Shown here: positions 14,721-22,430 of the stretch, piece after piece | Layout of the letters: each line of letters starts with the position of its first letter | How positions within the stretch are numbered: position 1 is the first letter of the stretch | Assembly (NCBI GenBank): GCA_964421815.1 | Contig: CAYQYT010000021.1 | Coordinates: forward strand, 1-22,564 | Reading direction: 5' to 3' | DNA: 22,564 nucleotides | Source of the DNA: DTU089 sp964421815 | GTDB taxonomy: Bacteria > Bacillota > Clostridia > Oscillospirales > Acutalibacteraceae | The notes under the pieces: model-generated | Told to the model about the DNA's origin: nothing | Database searches by the model: none | The model's input: the letters and a program-made list of their open reading frames with translations, nothing else | Made by a program: the position numbers and the translations under genes

Positions 14721-16304
14721 TTACCAATCCGTGTATTCATCGTGTTCCGCATATTTTCCGTAATAAATACTGTAAAACTCTTCGTAATCAAAATCAGGAT
14801 TGTTTTCTATAAACTCATTCAGGGCTTTTTCCCCTTGAATCCAAGCGTAGTTTTTTTCAAAAATATTCTTTTTTGTAATATTTTCTTCGGTACAGTCTGC
14901 GAAGTTTTCAAGTCCGCAGGCATAAATATCGTAAGCAGAATAAATGATGGCGTCAATAGCATCGTACTTGACTTTTTCATCTTTTTCCTCGGAAAGTTTT
15001 ACAAGGGTGGGGAACGCACTCAATCCCAAAGAACGCAACTGCTCAATGTCTATTTCAATGTTGCCTTGTTTGTATTGATTGTAGTTGTAGTCCGCTATAA
15101 GAGTGTTGATATCCGTTATGCTTACAGATATCATTGTAAGAGTACAAACAAGAATTATTGCTTTTATATATTTGAATTTTGTGAAAATAAGCCTTAACAG
15201 TATTATTATAAAAATTACTGCCAACATAAGCATAAAAATACTGGTTAATACCCTTAATCTTGTAAGTCCGTAAAGTGATATGTATTTCATCATTTTTATA
15301 AAAGCGGTTGAAATATAAAAAACAGTAAATACACACAGGAAAATAAGCAGGCTTTTCGTAAAAACGGGTAGTTTTTTGCTTTCGGTTTTTTTGACAAGTG
15401 CCGAACATAAGAACAGTATAGCAAAGTTTATAAAGGCAATAACTGCCATTTGGAAAAATCCGCTTCTTGCAAATTCTGCGGCGCTGTAACCCTCCGGAAG
15501 TAAAAACGCAAAGGCTTTTGAAATATAGGCAAGTTGGGAAAAAAGATAAACAATGTAAACAACAGAAAGCACACTTAAAATTGTGTTAATAACAACTTTC
15601 GGTGTCTTGTCGGGGATTGCGGGTGCGCTCTTATCTTTTAAATCCTTTTTCTTCATGGAAAAAAGGAATGCGTAGGCGAAAGGGGTTATGATAACTGTTG
15701 TAACAATGGCGCATATAAAAGCGAAAAGATTACTGAAAACTTTTGAAATCAAGGTTCCGAAAGCAACGTCCGAGGTTGCTAAAAGAGGCAAAACAACACA
15801 AACAACGGGAACGGAAATTCCCACACCAATCAGCAAATATATAAGATTTTTCGATCCACCGTTTTTAGAAGATTCTTTTGCACTTCTCATGGGAAGCATT
15901 AAGTTATCCAATACCGCGTCAAAGGTTTTTACAACTATGTCAAAAATATATGAGTAAGTTCCGCCCCCGGCACTTGTATTGCCCGAAAGGGTAACAAACA
16001 ATGTTGCACAGATAAAAACTATATATACAAATGTCAAAAATTTAATAAGAAAATCGTTTGTAACAGAGTAACTTGCTGACAGTACCAATGCACCGGAAAA
16101 GAGTAAAAAGCAGAAAAATTTGTCCTTGCATTCTTTTGAAAAAAGATAAATGGCACTTATAACTATTACCGAACAAATACCAACGGAAAAACCTGAATTG
16201 AATCCGCCGAATATAACCAACCTTGCAGTTGCGAAAATAGAAATAATTGTGAATAAAAATACTACTAAGTCACTTTTTTTGACGGGATAAGTCTTTTTTA
16301 ACAT
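14721..16304 (-). CDS. Polytopic membrane protein, DUF4173/DUF4153-like
   Basis: The 527-residue protein has roughly ten to eleven hydrophobic segments spread over residues 14-400, then a soluble Glu/Asp-rich C-terminal part of about 120 residues. The segment MKYISLYGLTRLRVLTSIFMLMLAVIF is typical of DUF4173/DUF4153 membrane proteins of Clostridia, whose function is unknown. A cytoplasmic loop with PMRSAKESSKNGG sits between helix groups. It begins two bases after the HTH gene stops, with AAGGAGG inside the end of that gene, so the two are translationally coupled. I infer that it belongs to one regulatory-membrane unit with the HTH and DUF2975 genes. The exact domain number is from memory of the family and should be confirmed by profile search. 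Confidence 0.7.
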   Translation of the reverse strand: MLKKTYPVKKSDLVVFLFTIISIFATARLVIFGGFNSGFSVGICSVIVISAIYLFSKECKDKFFCFLLFSGALVLSASYSVTNDFLIKFLTFVYIVFICATLFVTLSGNTSAGGGTYSYIFDIVVKTFDAVLDNLMLPMRSAKESSKNGGSKNLIYLLIGVGISVPVVCVVLPLLATSDVAFGTLISKVFSNLFAFICAIVTTVIITPFAYAFLFSMKKKDLKDKSAPAIPDKTPKVVINTILSVLSVVYIVYLFSQLAYISKAFAFLLPEGYSAAEFARSGFFQMAVIAFINFAILFLCSALVKKTESKKLPVFTKSLLIFLCVFTVFYISTAFIKMMKYISLYGLTRLRVLTSIFMLMLAVIFIIILLRLIFTKFKYIKAIILVCTLTMISVSITDINTLIADYNYNQYKQGNIEIDIEQLRSLGLSAFPTLVKLSEEKDEKVKYDAIDAIIYSAYDIYACGLENFADCTEENITKKNIFEKNYAWIQGEKALNEFIENNPDFDYEEFYSIYYGKYAEHDEYTDW

Positions 16305-16306
16305 TA

Positions 16307-16525
16307 TTATTCCTCCTTGTCATCGTCAATATATTCAAGAATATCACCCGGTTGGCAATCCAACTCCCGACAAATTGCAGAAAGGGTGGAAAAACGCACC
16401 GCTTTTGCCTTGCCTGTTTTTAATATGGAGAGGTTTGCCTGGGTTAAACCGATTTTATTTGCCAATTCACCCGAGGACATTTTTCTTTTTGCTAACATTA
16501 CATCAAGATTTACAATAATTCCCAT
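16307..16525 (-). CDS. Small XRE/Cro-type HTH regulator (YozG-like)
   Basis: The 72-residue protein is almost wholly a Cro/C1-type helix-turn-helix: VNLDVMLAKRKMSSGELANKI, then GLTQANLSILKTGKAKAVRFSTLSAICRELDCQPGDILEY. The recognition helix lies around residues 26-38. Proteins of this exact form usually sit next to a DUF2975 gene, as here (three bases apart). It probably binds DNA as a dimer to control its own operon; the ligand or signal is unknown. The start overlaps the DUF2975 stop region, and the only ribosome site is a weak GGTG, so translation is likely coupled. Confidence 0.9.
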   Translation of the reverse strand: MGIIVNLDVMLAKRKMSSGELANKIGLTQANLSILKTGKAKAVRFSTLSAICRELDCQPGDILEYIDDDKEE

Positions 16526-16528
16526 TTT

Positions 16529-16975
16529 TCACACCGTCAAATCATTTTCGTTTTTAATTTCGCTTCCGTATTCAAATGCATTTTTTATTATGCGTAGAAT
16601 AAGCCACATAAAGCCTGCAGCCAAAGGAATGGGAAATGCACAAATAAAATAAAAGCATAGAGGAAGGGAAAGGGGAACGGCTGACAAACAGGTGTAGGAC
16701 AGGATTCTTAAATATTTAACAGTTTTTGTAGTAAAAACCTCACCCCTTTCAAGATTCTTTAAAAATTTGAATATGTAAACAAGCGTTATTGCAGCAGAGG
16801 GGGAGCAACCGTAAAAAACACCAATCATTGCTTTGGTGGCTTCCTCACCCTTGTGTGCCAGTTCACAATACCAAGGGAAAATAATCGGTACCGTAAGTAA
16901 AAGGAACGTGAAAAGTGCAGAAAGTAATATTACAATTGCTAAAGTCAGTTTTAAAGATTTTTCGGAATGTTTCAT
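16529..16975 (-). CDS. DUF2975 family membrane protein
   Basis: The 148-residue protein has four hydrophobic segments (about 10-32, 47-69, 85-108 and 110-128). The segment LERGEVFTTKTVKYLRILSYTCL is a typical DUF2975 motif. The family is uncharacterised but is commonly paired with a small XRE regulator, possibly as a membrane sensor or partner that controls it. AAGGAG (16984-16989) precedes the ATG by eight bases. It is the first gene of a minus-strand unit with the HTH and DUF4173-like genes. Confidence 0.85.
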   Translation of the reverse strand: MKHSEKSLKLTLAIVILLSALFTFLLLTVPIIFPWYCELAHKGEEATKAMIGVFYGCSPSAAITLVYIFKFLKNLERGEVFTTKTVKYLRILSYTCLSAVPLSLPLCFYFICAFPIPLAAGFMWLILRIIKNAFEYGSEIKNENDLTV

Positions 16976-16995
16976 TTTATCAACTCCTTATGAGC

Positions 16996-17024
16996 AATAT
17001 ATAGCATAATTTATCGAAAATCAA
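16996..17024 (-). promoter_or_regulatory. Candidate promoter of the DUF2975-HTH-DUF4173 unit
   Basis: On the minus strand, TTGATT (17019-17024) and TATATT (16996-17001) are separated by 17 bases. Transcription would begin near 16989, giving a very short leader that starts at the AAGGAG ribosome site. The match is moderate and the region is AT-rich, so a different start point is possible. Confidence 0.4.
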
Positions 17025-17148
17025 TAAAAATTTATTGTTTGTAATAAATTTGTAATTTTTTGTTTCCATTTGATTGAAATATGACAAAAAAATCAGGATG
17101 CTGTTTGTAACACTCATCTGTGTGTACAGTTATTGTGAAAAATATAAC

Positions 17149-17177
17149 TTGACATTATTGTAACTTTTCTTTATTAT
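17149..17177 (+). promoter_or_regulatory. Near-consensus promoter of the enoate-reductase-like gene
   Basis: TTGACA (17149-17154), 17 bases, TATTAT (17172-17177). The -35 is perfect and the -10 differs by one base. It gives a leader of about 50 bases before the ATG at 17236, which has GAAGGAAG at 17221-17228. The 260-base divergent gap with the DUF2975 gene holds nothing else I can support beyond these two promoters. Confidence 0.8.
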
Positions 17178-17235
17178 AAATGAGAACATTTATGGTGGAT
17201 TTATATGTTTAAAATAATGAGAAGGAAGTGTTTTA

Positions 17236-19299
17236 ATGAATCCTCAATACGAAGCATTGTTTACACCTTGGAAAATCGGCAATGTTGAAATCAAAAACCG
17301 TATTGTTATGTGTCCCATGGGCGGTACATCCTTGTTCGGTTGGTTTGAACTCGGTGGTTGTCACTTTGATAAGGAAGCGGCTAAGCTTTTCATAGAAAGA
17401 GCCAATAACAATGTCGGTCTTATTATTCCGGGTATTGCGCCCTTGCGTGATACTTTCTGGGGCAAATGGCTTTGGCAGAACCCGAAGATGTTTGAAGAAT
17501 TAAAGGAGTTTATGGATGAAATCCATAAAACAGGTGCTAAATTATTTGTTCAGCTTACTGCAGGTATGGGCCGTTCCTGGGCTATTACCGAGCTTATAGC
17601 TCCTCTTCACAAAAATAAATTTACTCGCGCACTTATTAAACCCGTTATCGATACATCCCATGAGCTGGCTTCTCCCAGCGCTCAACCCTCTCGTTGGGCT
17701 CATGATATTATCTGCCCTGAAATGACTGTTGAGCAAATACATGAAATTATCGAGGCATTTGCAAAAACCGCAAAACTTTGCCGTGATGCAGGCGTTGACG
17801 GTGTAGAAGTTCATGCTGTTCACGAGGGTTACCTTCTCGACCAGTTTGCAATTGAGTTCTTTAACAAACGTACTGATGAATACGGCGGAAGTTTTGAAAA
17901 CAGATATCGTTTTGCAGTTGAGGTTGTTAAGGCAATTAAAAAGGCTTGCGGCGAAGATTTCCCCGTATCACTTCGTTACTCCGTAGAGTCAAAAATGAAA
18001 GGATTCTGTGAGGGTGCAATGCCCGGCGAAGATTATAAAGAAGTAGGCCGTGCAATGCCCGAATCCGAAAAGGCGGCAAAATACCTTCAGGACGCAGGTT
18101 ATGATATGCTCAATGCGGACAATGGTACATATGACTCATGGTATTGGGCTCATCCGCCAATGTATATGCCCCAGAACTGCAACCTTGATGATGTTGCACA
18201 TATTAAGAAATTCGTTGATATTCCCGTTGTTTGTGCCGGCAGAATGGAACCCGATGTTGGTGCAAAGGCTGTTGCAGACGGAAAAATCGACGGCGTTGGC
18301 GTTGCTCGTCAGTTCCTTACGGATCCCGAATGGGTAACAAAGATTATTGAAGACAGAGTTGAGGAAATCAAACCCTGTATTTGTTGTCACAGCGGTTGTT
18401 TCAACTTCTCATCATCAAAGGGTCACGCAAATACCCAGGATCTTTCCGATACAATGGGTCTTTCCCGTTGCGCTCTTAACCCCAAAACAATGCAGTCCAA
18501 GAAATACAAAATCGAACCCGCCAAAAAGAGCAAGAAAATTGCAATTATAGGCGGCGGTATCGGTGGTATGGAAGCCGCAATGGTTTGTGCACAGCGCGGA
18601 CATAAGGTTGATCTTTATGAAAAAACCGATAAATTGGGCGGTGTGTTTATTGCCGCAGCCGCTCCCTCATATAAAGAGAAAGACCGCGACCTTATTGCCT
18701 GGTACAATCGTGAAATAAAACGTTATGATGCAATTACCATTCACATGAATACAGAAGTTAAGGACATTGCATCCCTCGGCGCCGATGAGGTTATTGTTGC
18801 AACAGGCGCTGTTGCAAACAAGATTCCCGTTAAGGGCGCTGATAAGGCTATTGAAGCCATTGATTTCCTTTTGGGTAACAAAGAAGTCGGTGAAAACGTT
18901 ACTGTTATCGGCGGCGGTCTTACAGGTTGCGAAATTGCTTATGAACTTTATTTACAGGGCAAAAAGCCCACTATTGTTGAAATGCAGGATGACCTTGTTA
19001 CAACTCCGGGTATTGCTCTTGCAAACACAAGTTTCCTTCGTGATTTCTTTAAAACAAACAAAGTTCCTGTATATCTTGAAACAAAAACAACTGAAATTAC
19101 CGATTCAAGTGTAACGGTAATGACAAAGGACGGAAAAACGGAAACAATTCCCGCTGACAGCGTTATTCTTTCCGTTGGTTACAAGCCCGCACCCGTTGCC
19201 GAAAAGAGCAAACATGTTCACATTATAGGTGATGCCTTTAAGGTTGGCAGTCTTCGTACTGTTATCTGGCAGGCTTGGGACATTGCAATGAAGTTATAA
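17236..19299 (+). CDS. NADH:flavin oxidoreductase, 2-enoate reductase-like (FMN/4Fe-4S/FAD)
   Basis: The 687-residue protein has the layout of 2,4-dienoyl-CoA reductase, 2-enoate reductase and BaiCD/BaiH. It has an N-terminal Old-Yellow-Enzyme FMN barrel (about 5-365), an Fe-S cysteine cluster (C381, C384, C388, C412), a FAD site IAIIGGGIGGMEAA (436-449) and a second dinucleotide motif TVIGGGLTGCEIAYE (near 553-567). EVHAVHEGYLLDQF (191-204) is the substrate-region motif and favours the enoate reductase/BaiCD side over plain OYE. Such cytoplasmic enzymes reduce C=C bonds of enoates, enoyl-CoAs or steroid-like substrates with NAD(P)H. The spacing between the third and fourth cysteines is 23 residues rather than the 11 usual in dienoyl-CoA reductase. 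It is a single-gene unit with a strong promoter and terminator. The substrate is unknown. Confidence 0.88.
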   Translation: MNPQYEALFTPWKIGNVEIKNRIVMCPMGGTSLFGWFELGGCHFDKEAAKLFIERANNNVGLIIPGIAPLRDTFWGKWLWQNPKMFEELKEFMDEIHKTGAKLFVQLTAGMGRSWAITELIAPLHKNKFTRALIKPVIDTSHELASPSAQPSRWAHDIICPEMTVEQIHEIIEAFAKTAKLCRDAGVDGVEVHAVHEGYLLDQFAIEFFNKRTDEYGGSFENRYRFAVEVVKAIKKACGEDFPVSLRYSVESKMKGFCEGAMPGEDYKEVGRAMPESEKAAKYLQDAGYDMLNADNGTYDSWYWAHPPMYMPQNCNLDDVAHIKKFVDIPVVCAGRMEPDVGAKAVADGKIDGVGVARQFLTDPEWVTKIIEDRVEEIKPCICCHSGCFNFSSSKGHANTQDLSDTMGLSRCALNPKTMQSKKYKIEPAKKSKKIAIIGGGIGGMEAAMVCAQRGHKVDLYEKTDKLGGVFIAAAAPSYKEKDRDLIAWYNREIKRYDAITIHMNTEVKDIASLGADEVIVATGAVANKIPVKGADKAIEAIDFLLGNKEVGENVTVIGGGLTGCEIAYELYLQGKKPTIVEMQDDLVTTPGIALANTSFLRDFFKTNKVPVYLETKTTEITDSSVTVMTKDGKTETIPADSVILSVGYKPAPVAEKSKHVHIIGDAFKVGSLRTVIWQAWDIAMKL

Positions 19300-19319
19300 T
19301 ATGTAATTTCCGCTATTTT

Positions 19320-19360
19320 ACGGCACAGTGAGAACTGTGCCGTTACTTTTTTGTTTTTTA
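19320..19360 (+). terminator. Rho-independent terminator after the enoate-reductase-like gene
   Basis: A perfect 10-bp GC-rich stem (19320-19329 with 19334-19343), a GAGA loop and a T-rich tail (19347-19359). It lies 20 bases after the stop codon and isolates this gene from the epimerase unit. Confidence 0.92.
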
Positions 19361-19389
19361 TTTACATTTCTTTAAAAAAATGATATCAT
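19361..19389 (+). promoter_or_regulatory. Promoter of the epimerase-CBM9-kinase unit
   Basis: TTTACA (19361-19366), 17 bases, TATCAT (19384-19389), placed just after the terminator and about 30 bases before the ATG. The -10 lies in a perfect 10-bp palindrome, ATGATATCAT (19380-19389), which could serve as an operator. Confidence 0.6.
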
Positions 19390-19420
19390 ATTCATAGTTT
19401 TTTTGTAAGGGTGTGATTAT

Positions 19421-20578
19421 ATGGATTATAAAAAGGGTTTAATGGAAAACATTTTACCTTTTTGGCTCAAAAATGCCGTTGATTATGAAAACGGAGGAAT
19501 ATACACCTGCCTTGACCGTGAGGGGAACATATACGGTACTGATAAAAGCGTCTGGTTTCAGGGCAGAGCATTATGGGTTTTCTCAAAGGCATATAACCTT
19601 ATTGAAAAAAACGAGGAATACCTGAAAGCCGCAAAGAACATATATTCATTTCTTCCCAAATGCACCGATACTGACGGGAGAATGTTTTTTACAGTAACTT
19701 CCGACGGCAGAGAACTTCAGAAAAGAAGATATTATTTTTCGGAAACTTTCGCGGCAATCGGTTGTGCAGAGTTATATAAAGCCACAGGGGACAGAAATGT
19801 TCTCAAAAAGGCGGAAATGTATTTTCAGGTGGCTTATGAGTGTTTTTCGGGTGTTCGTAAAAATCCACCAAAAATTAACCCTGAAAACATTGATTCAAAA
19901 GCCCTTTCTCCCGTTATGATAATGCTCTCAACTGCCCAGGTATTGAGAAGTGTTGACGGTCTTTGGGACAAATACAATCCTCTTTGCAAGAAGCTACTTG
20001 AGGAAATTCTGCATGGCGGATATCTCACGGAAAAGGCACTTCTTGAAAGCGTGACGAAAGCAGGGGCGTTCATAGACAGTCCCAACGGCAGAATTGTAAA
20101 TCCCGGACATTCCCTTGAAGCCGCTTGGTTTATTATGGCTGAGGGAATTATAACGGGAAATAATGAAGCCGTTTCTGCCGCAAAGAAGATTATTGATATT
20201 ACAATTCCCTTGGGTGTTGACAAAACACACGGCGGTATAATCGCTTTTACGGATTGTGATGGAAAACCGCCCGTGCAGCTGGAGTGGGATATGAAACTCT
20301 GGTGGCCTCAATGTGAAGCGATGATAGCATTACGTCTTGCATATCTTCAGTTTAAAGACGAAAAATACAATGATTTATACAATGATATAAAGAGTTATTG
20401 TGAAAAGTATTTTTGTGATAAAGAATACGGTGAATGGTACGGGTATCTCCATTATGATAATACGGTTTCAACAAGTTTGAAAGGCAATATTTTTAAAGGT
20501 CCTTTCCATGTTCCCCGCCTTTATATGATAATGGCATCAATGGATGAAAGTAACGGAATTACCGAATTTATGAAATAA
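19421..20578 (+). CDS. N-acylglucosamine 2-epimerase (AGE/RnBP type)
   Basis: The 385-residue (alpha/alpha)6-barrel protein most resembles true GlcNAc 2-epimerases, which interconvert GlcNAc and ManNAc in the cytoplasm. Family motifs are VWFQGRALW (44-52), YYFSETFAAIGCAELYKATG (104-123), NPGHSLEAAWF (227-237, H230), KLWWPQCEAMIA (292-303) and KGPFHVPR (359-366, H363). The FHVPR ending matches AGE/renin-binding-protein members; cellobiose 2-epimerases usually carry a different YHN-type motif, so a disaccharide substrate is less likely. The two His residues are the likely acid/base pair. The start has AAGGGTG upstream. It leads a unit with a CBM9-like gene (9-base gap) and a NahK-type kinase, supporting N-acetylhexosamine salvage. 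Assignment of substrate is inference. Confidence 0.87.
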   Translation: MDYKKGLMENILPFWLKNAVDYENGGIYTCLDREGNIYGTDKSVWFQGRALWVFSKAYNLIEKNEEYLKAAKNIYSFLPKCTDTDGRMFFTVTSDGRELQKRRYYFSETFAAIGCAELYKATGDRNVLKKAEMYFQVAYECFSGVRKNPPKINPENIDSKALSPVMIMLSTAQVLRSVDGLWDKYNPLCKKLLEEILHGGYLTEKALLESVTKAGAFIDSPNGRIVNPGHSLEAAWFIMAEGIITGNNEAVSAAKKIIDITIPLGVDKTHGGIIAFTDCDGKPPVQLEWDMKLWWPQCEAMIALRLAYLQFKDEKYNDLYNDIKSYCEKYFCDKEYGEWYGYLHYDNTVSTSLKGNIFKGPFHVPRLYMIMASMDESNGITEFMK

Positions 20579-20587
20579 GGTTGTTTT

Positions 20588-21214
20588 ATGGATTTTAAAG
20601 AGTATAATAAACTTTGCTTTTACAGTTGCACGGAAGATTTTAAGAAGGCATCTTTCAATCGTTTAACGTCTTACCATTGGGAAAGTGTTCCACCTTACAG
20701 ACCCAAAACTTTCTTTAAAATGGGTGTTGTTGGTGAGGATTTGGTTGCAGTGCTTAAATGTTATGAAAGCAATCCCCGTGCTGTTTTTACAAAACGTGAT
20801 GACCCCGTATATCGTGACAGTTGTCTTGAATTCTTTGTTTCTCCCATAGCTGAGCGTGAGGAGTATATCAACATTGAAACAAATTCAAAAGGTATTTTCC
20901 TCTGCGAATTTGGAGAGGGTAGGGAGAACAGAATTCTTGTCAGTACATTGACTGAAAATTCACCCTGTGTAAAAGCCTTTTCGGGTGAGGATGCCGAGGG
21001 ATTGTTTTGGGGTGTAGAAATTAAACTTACCAAAGACTTTTTGGCAGAACTTTATAATACTGATAAAAATAGTATTGATTTTACAATGGTAAGAGCAAAT
21101 TTTTACAAATGCGGTGATGATTGCGACATTCCCCACTATCTTGCATTTTCTCCCGTGACAACTTTGCCTCCGGGATTTCACAATCCCCAATGTTTTTCAA
21201 TCTTCAAGAAATAA
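20588..21214 (+). CDS. CBM9-like (carbohydrate-binding family 9-like) protein
   Basis: The 208-residue protein matches the family-9-like carbohydrate-binding fold. Recognisable parts are an aromatic patch YHWESVPPYRPKTFFKMG, a central VYRDSCLEFFVSP (about 75-87) with the typical D-S-xxE-FF pattern, FWGVEIKL, and a C-terminal NFYKCGDD...HYLAFSPV...FHNPQCFSIF. No signal peptide or membrane segment is present, so it should be cytoplasmic, which is odd for a carbohydrate-binding protein that stands alone. It lies between an epimerase and a sugar kinase in one unit; a TAAGG ribosome site overlaps the upstream stop. It could be a soluble sugar-binding or enzyme-scaffolding partner, or an uncharacterised enzyme. 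The function is not known. Confidence 0.8.
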   Translation: MDFKEYNKLCFYSCTEDFKKASFNRLTSYHWESVPPYRPKTFFKMGVVGEDLVAVLKCYESNPRAVFTKRDDPVYRDSCLEFFVSPIAEREEYINIETNSKGIFLCEFGEGRENRILVSTLTENSPCVKAFSGEDAEGLFWGVEIKLTKDFLAELYNTDKNSIDFTMVRANFYKCGDDCDIPHYLAFSPVTTLPPGFHNPQCFSIFKK

Positions 21215-21226
21215 GGAGTTTTTACA

Positions 21227-22354
21227 ATGAGCATGACCAACAGTACAAATTTACTTGAAATAATTGATGCGTTTCCGAAATTCGGTAAATATATAGGTTA
21301 TAAACCCGTAACCGACGGGCATATAAATGATACGTACATAGTTGAGTACGAAACAGAAGAGAATTCTGTTTCCTGTTATCTTTTACAGAGAATAAATGTC
21401 AATGTTTTCAAAAAGCCCGTTGAACTTATGGAGAATGTTTGCGGTGTAACCTCCTTTTTGAGAGAAAAAATCAAAAACAACGGCGGGGACCCGGAGCGGG
21501 AAACCTTGACTGTTTACTCTGCAAAAGACGGAAAGAACTATTATATGGCATCGGATGGGGGCTGTTGGAGATTATATAATTATGTTGAAAATACTTTTAC
21601 AATAAATGAATTGACCAATGCCGAAGATTTTAGAAATGCCGCTCTTTCTTTCGGTAATTTTCAAAATCTCCTTGCAGATTACCCCATAGACACCCTTTAT
21701 GATACCATTCCCAACTTCCATAATACACCTTCAAGATTTGAGGATTTTAAAACAGCTGTTGAAACCAATGCATCAGGCAGAAAAGATAATGCGTTACCTG
21801 AAATTGAATTCGCCTTTGCAAGAGAAAAAGACTGTTCTGTAATTACGGATTTATTGGGAACCGAAAAAGTACCTGTCCGCGTAACACACAACGACACAAA
21901 ACTCAACAATGTTCTTTTCGACAAAGAAACAAAGAAAGGTATTTGCGTTGTGGATCTTGATACGGTTATGCCCGGTTCCGCCCTGTACGATTTCGGTGAC
22001 AGTATCCGTTTTGGTGCAAATACCGCCGCAGAGGACGAAAAGGATTTATCCAAGGTTTCTTTGAGCCTTGAATATTTCCGCGCCTATGTTGACGGCTATC
22101 TTGAAACGGCGGGGGAAAGCCTTACTGAAACAGAAATTGATTTGTTACCCTTTGCCGCAAAACTTTTGACCTTTGAATGTGGTATGAGATTTTTAGGTGA
22201 CTATATAAACGGTGACGTTTATTTTAAAATTGAGTACCCCGAACACAACCTTGTGAGAGCGAGAACCCAGTTTAAACTTGTGGAAGATATGGAGAGAAAA
22301 TATGACGAAATGGTTCAAATTGTGGACGAAATAAAAAGGGCAAAAAATTTCTGA
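21227..22354 (+). CDS. NahK-like N-acetylhexosamine 1-kinase (aminoglycoside phosphotransferase fold)
   Basis: The 375-residue kinase-fold protein resembles NahK/MdsC-type sugar kinases, which phosphorylate GlcNAc or GalNAc at C1 using ATP. Seen: an N-terminal GHINDTYIVE (31-40) glycine-containing loop, LLQRINVNVFKKPVELMENV (52-71), the catalytic THNDTKLNNVLFD (220-232, likely base D223) and the magnesium-binding VVDLDTVMPGSALYDFGDSIR (241-261; D243/D245). AAGGAG (21213-21218) overlaps the stop of the CBM9-like gene and sits eight bases before the ATG. Combined with the epimerase it suggests handling of N-acetylated hexosamines. Homologues have been mislabelled as mucin-desulfation proteins. 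The fold is sure; the sugar specificity is inferred. Confidence 0.85.
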   Translation: MSMTNSTNLLEIIDAFPKFGKYIGYKPVTDGHINDTYIVEYETEENSVSCYLLQRINVNVFKKPVELMENVCGVTSFLREKIKNNGGDPERETLTVYSAKDGKNYYMASDGGCWRLYNYVENTFTINELTNAEDFRNAALSFGNFQNLLADYPIDTLYDTIPNFHNTPSRFEDFKTAVETNASGRKDNALPEIEFAFAREKDCSVITDLLGTEKVPVRVTHNDTKLNNVLFDKETKKGICVVDLDTVMPGSALYDFGDSIRFGANTAAEDEKDLSKVSLSLEYFRAYVDGYLETAGESLTETEIDLLPFAAKLLTFECGMRFLGDYINGDVYFKIEYPEHNLVRARTQFKLVEDMERKYDEMVQIVDEIKRAKNF

Positions 22355-22372
22355 AAAAATTGAAAAAAAGTG

Positions 22373-22401
22373 TTGACAAATCCTTTGAAATAGTGTATAG
22401 T
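22373..22401 (+). promoter_or_regulatory. Promoter of the tRNA operon
   Basis: TTGACA (22373-22378), 17 bases, TATAGT (22396-22401), just downstream of the kinase gene. The strong match is typical for stable RNA operons. No clear terminator lies between the kinase stop and this promoter, so some read-through from the kinase unit into the tRNAs is possible. Confidence 0.82.
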
Positions 22402-22407
22402 AGTCAA

Positions 22408-22425
22408 CGTTGCGAGTGAGCAACG
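22408..22425 (+). other. Short hairpin in the tRNA leader
   Basis: A 6-bp perfect inverted repeat (CGTTGC at 22408-22413, GCAACG at 22420-22425) with a 6-base loop falls at the predicted transcript 5' end, five bases before tRNA-Val. It may protect or guide processing of the primary transcript; this is inference. Confidence 0.45.
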
Positions 22426-22430
22426 CATTT

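Noticed and set aside
14742..15197. 151-codon plus-strand open frame within the DUF4173-like gene
   Set aside because: It is a hydrophobic shadow of the antisense strand of a membrane-protein gene with no ribosome site or family motif.
17205..17288. Possible 27-residue upstream reading frame overlapping the start of the enoate-reductase-like gene
   Set aside because: An ATG exists in the leader with a weak GGTGG upstream, but the peptide has no regulatory pattern (no codon runs or stall motif) and may be chance.
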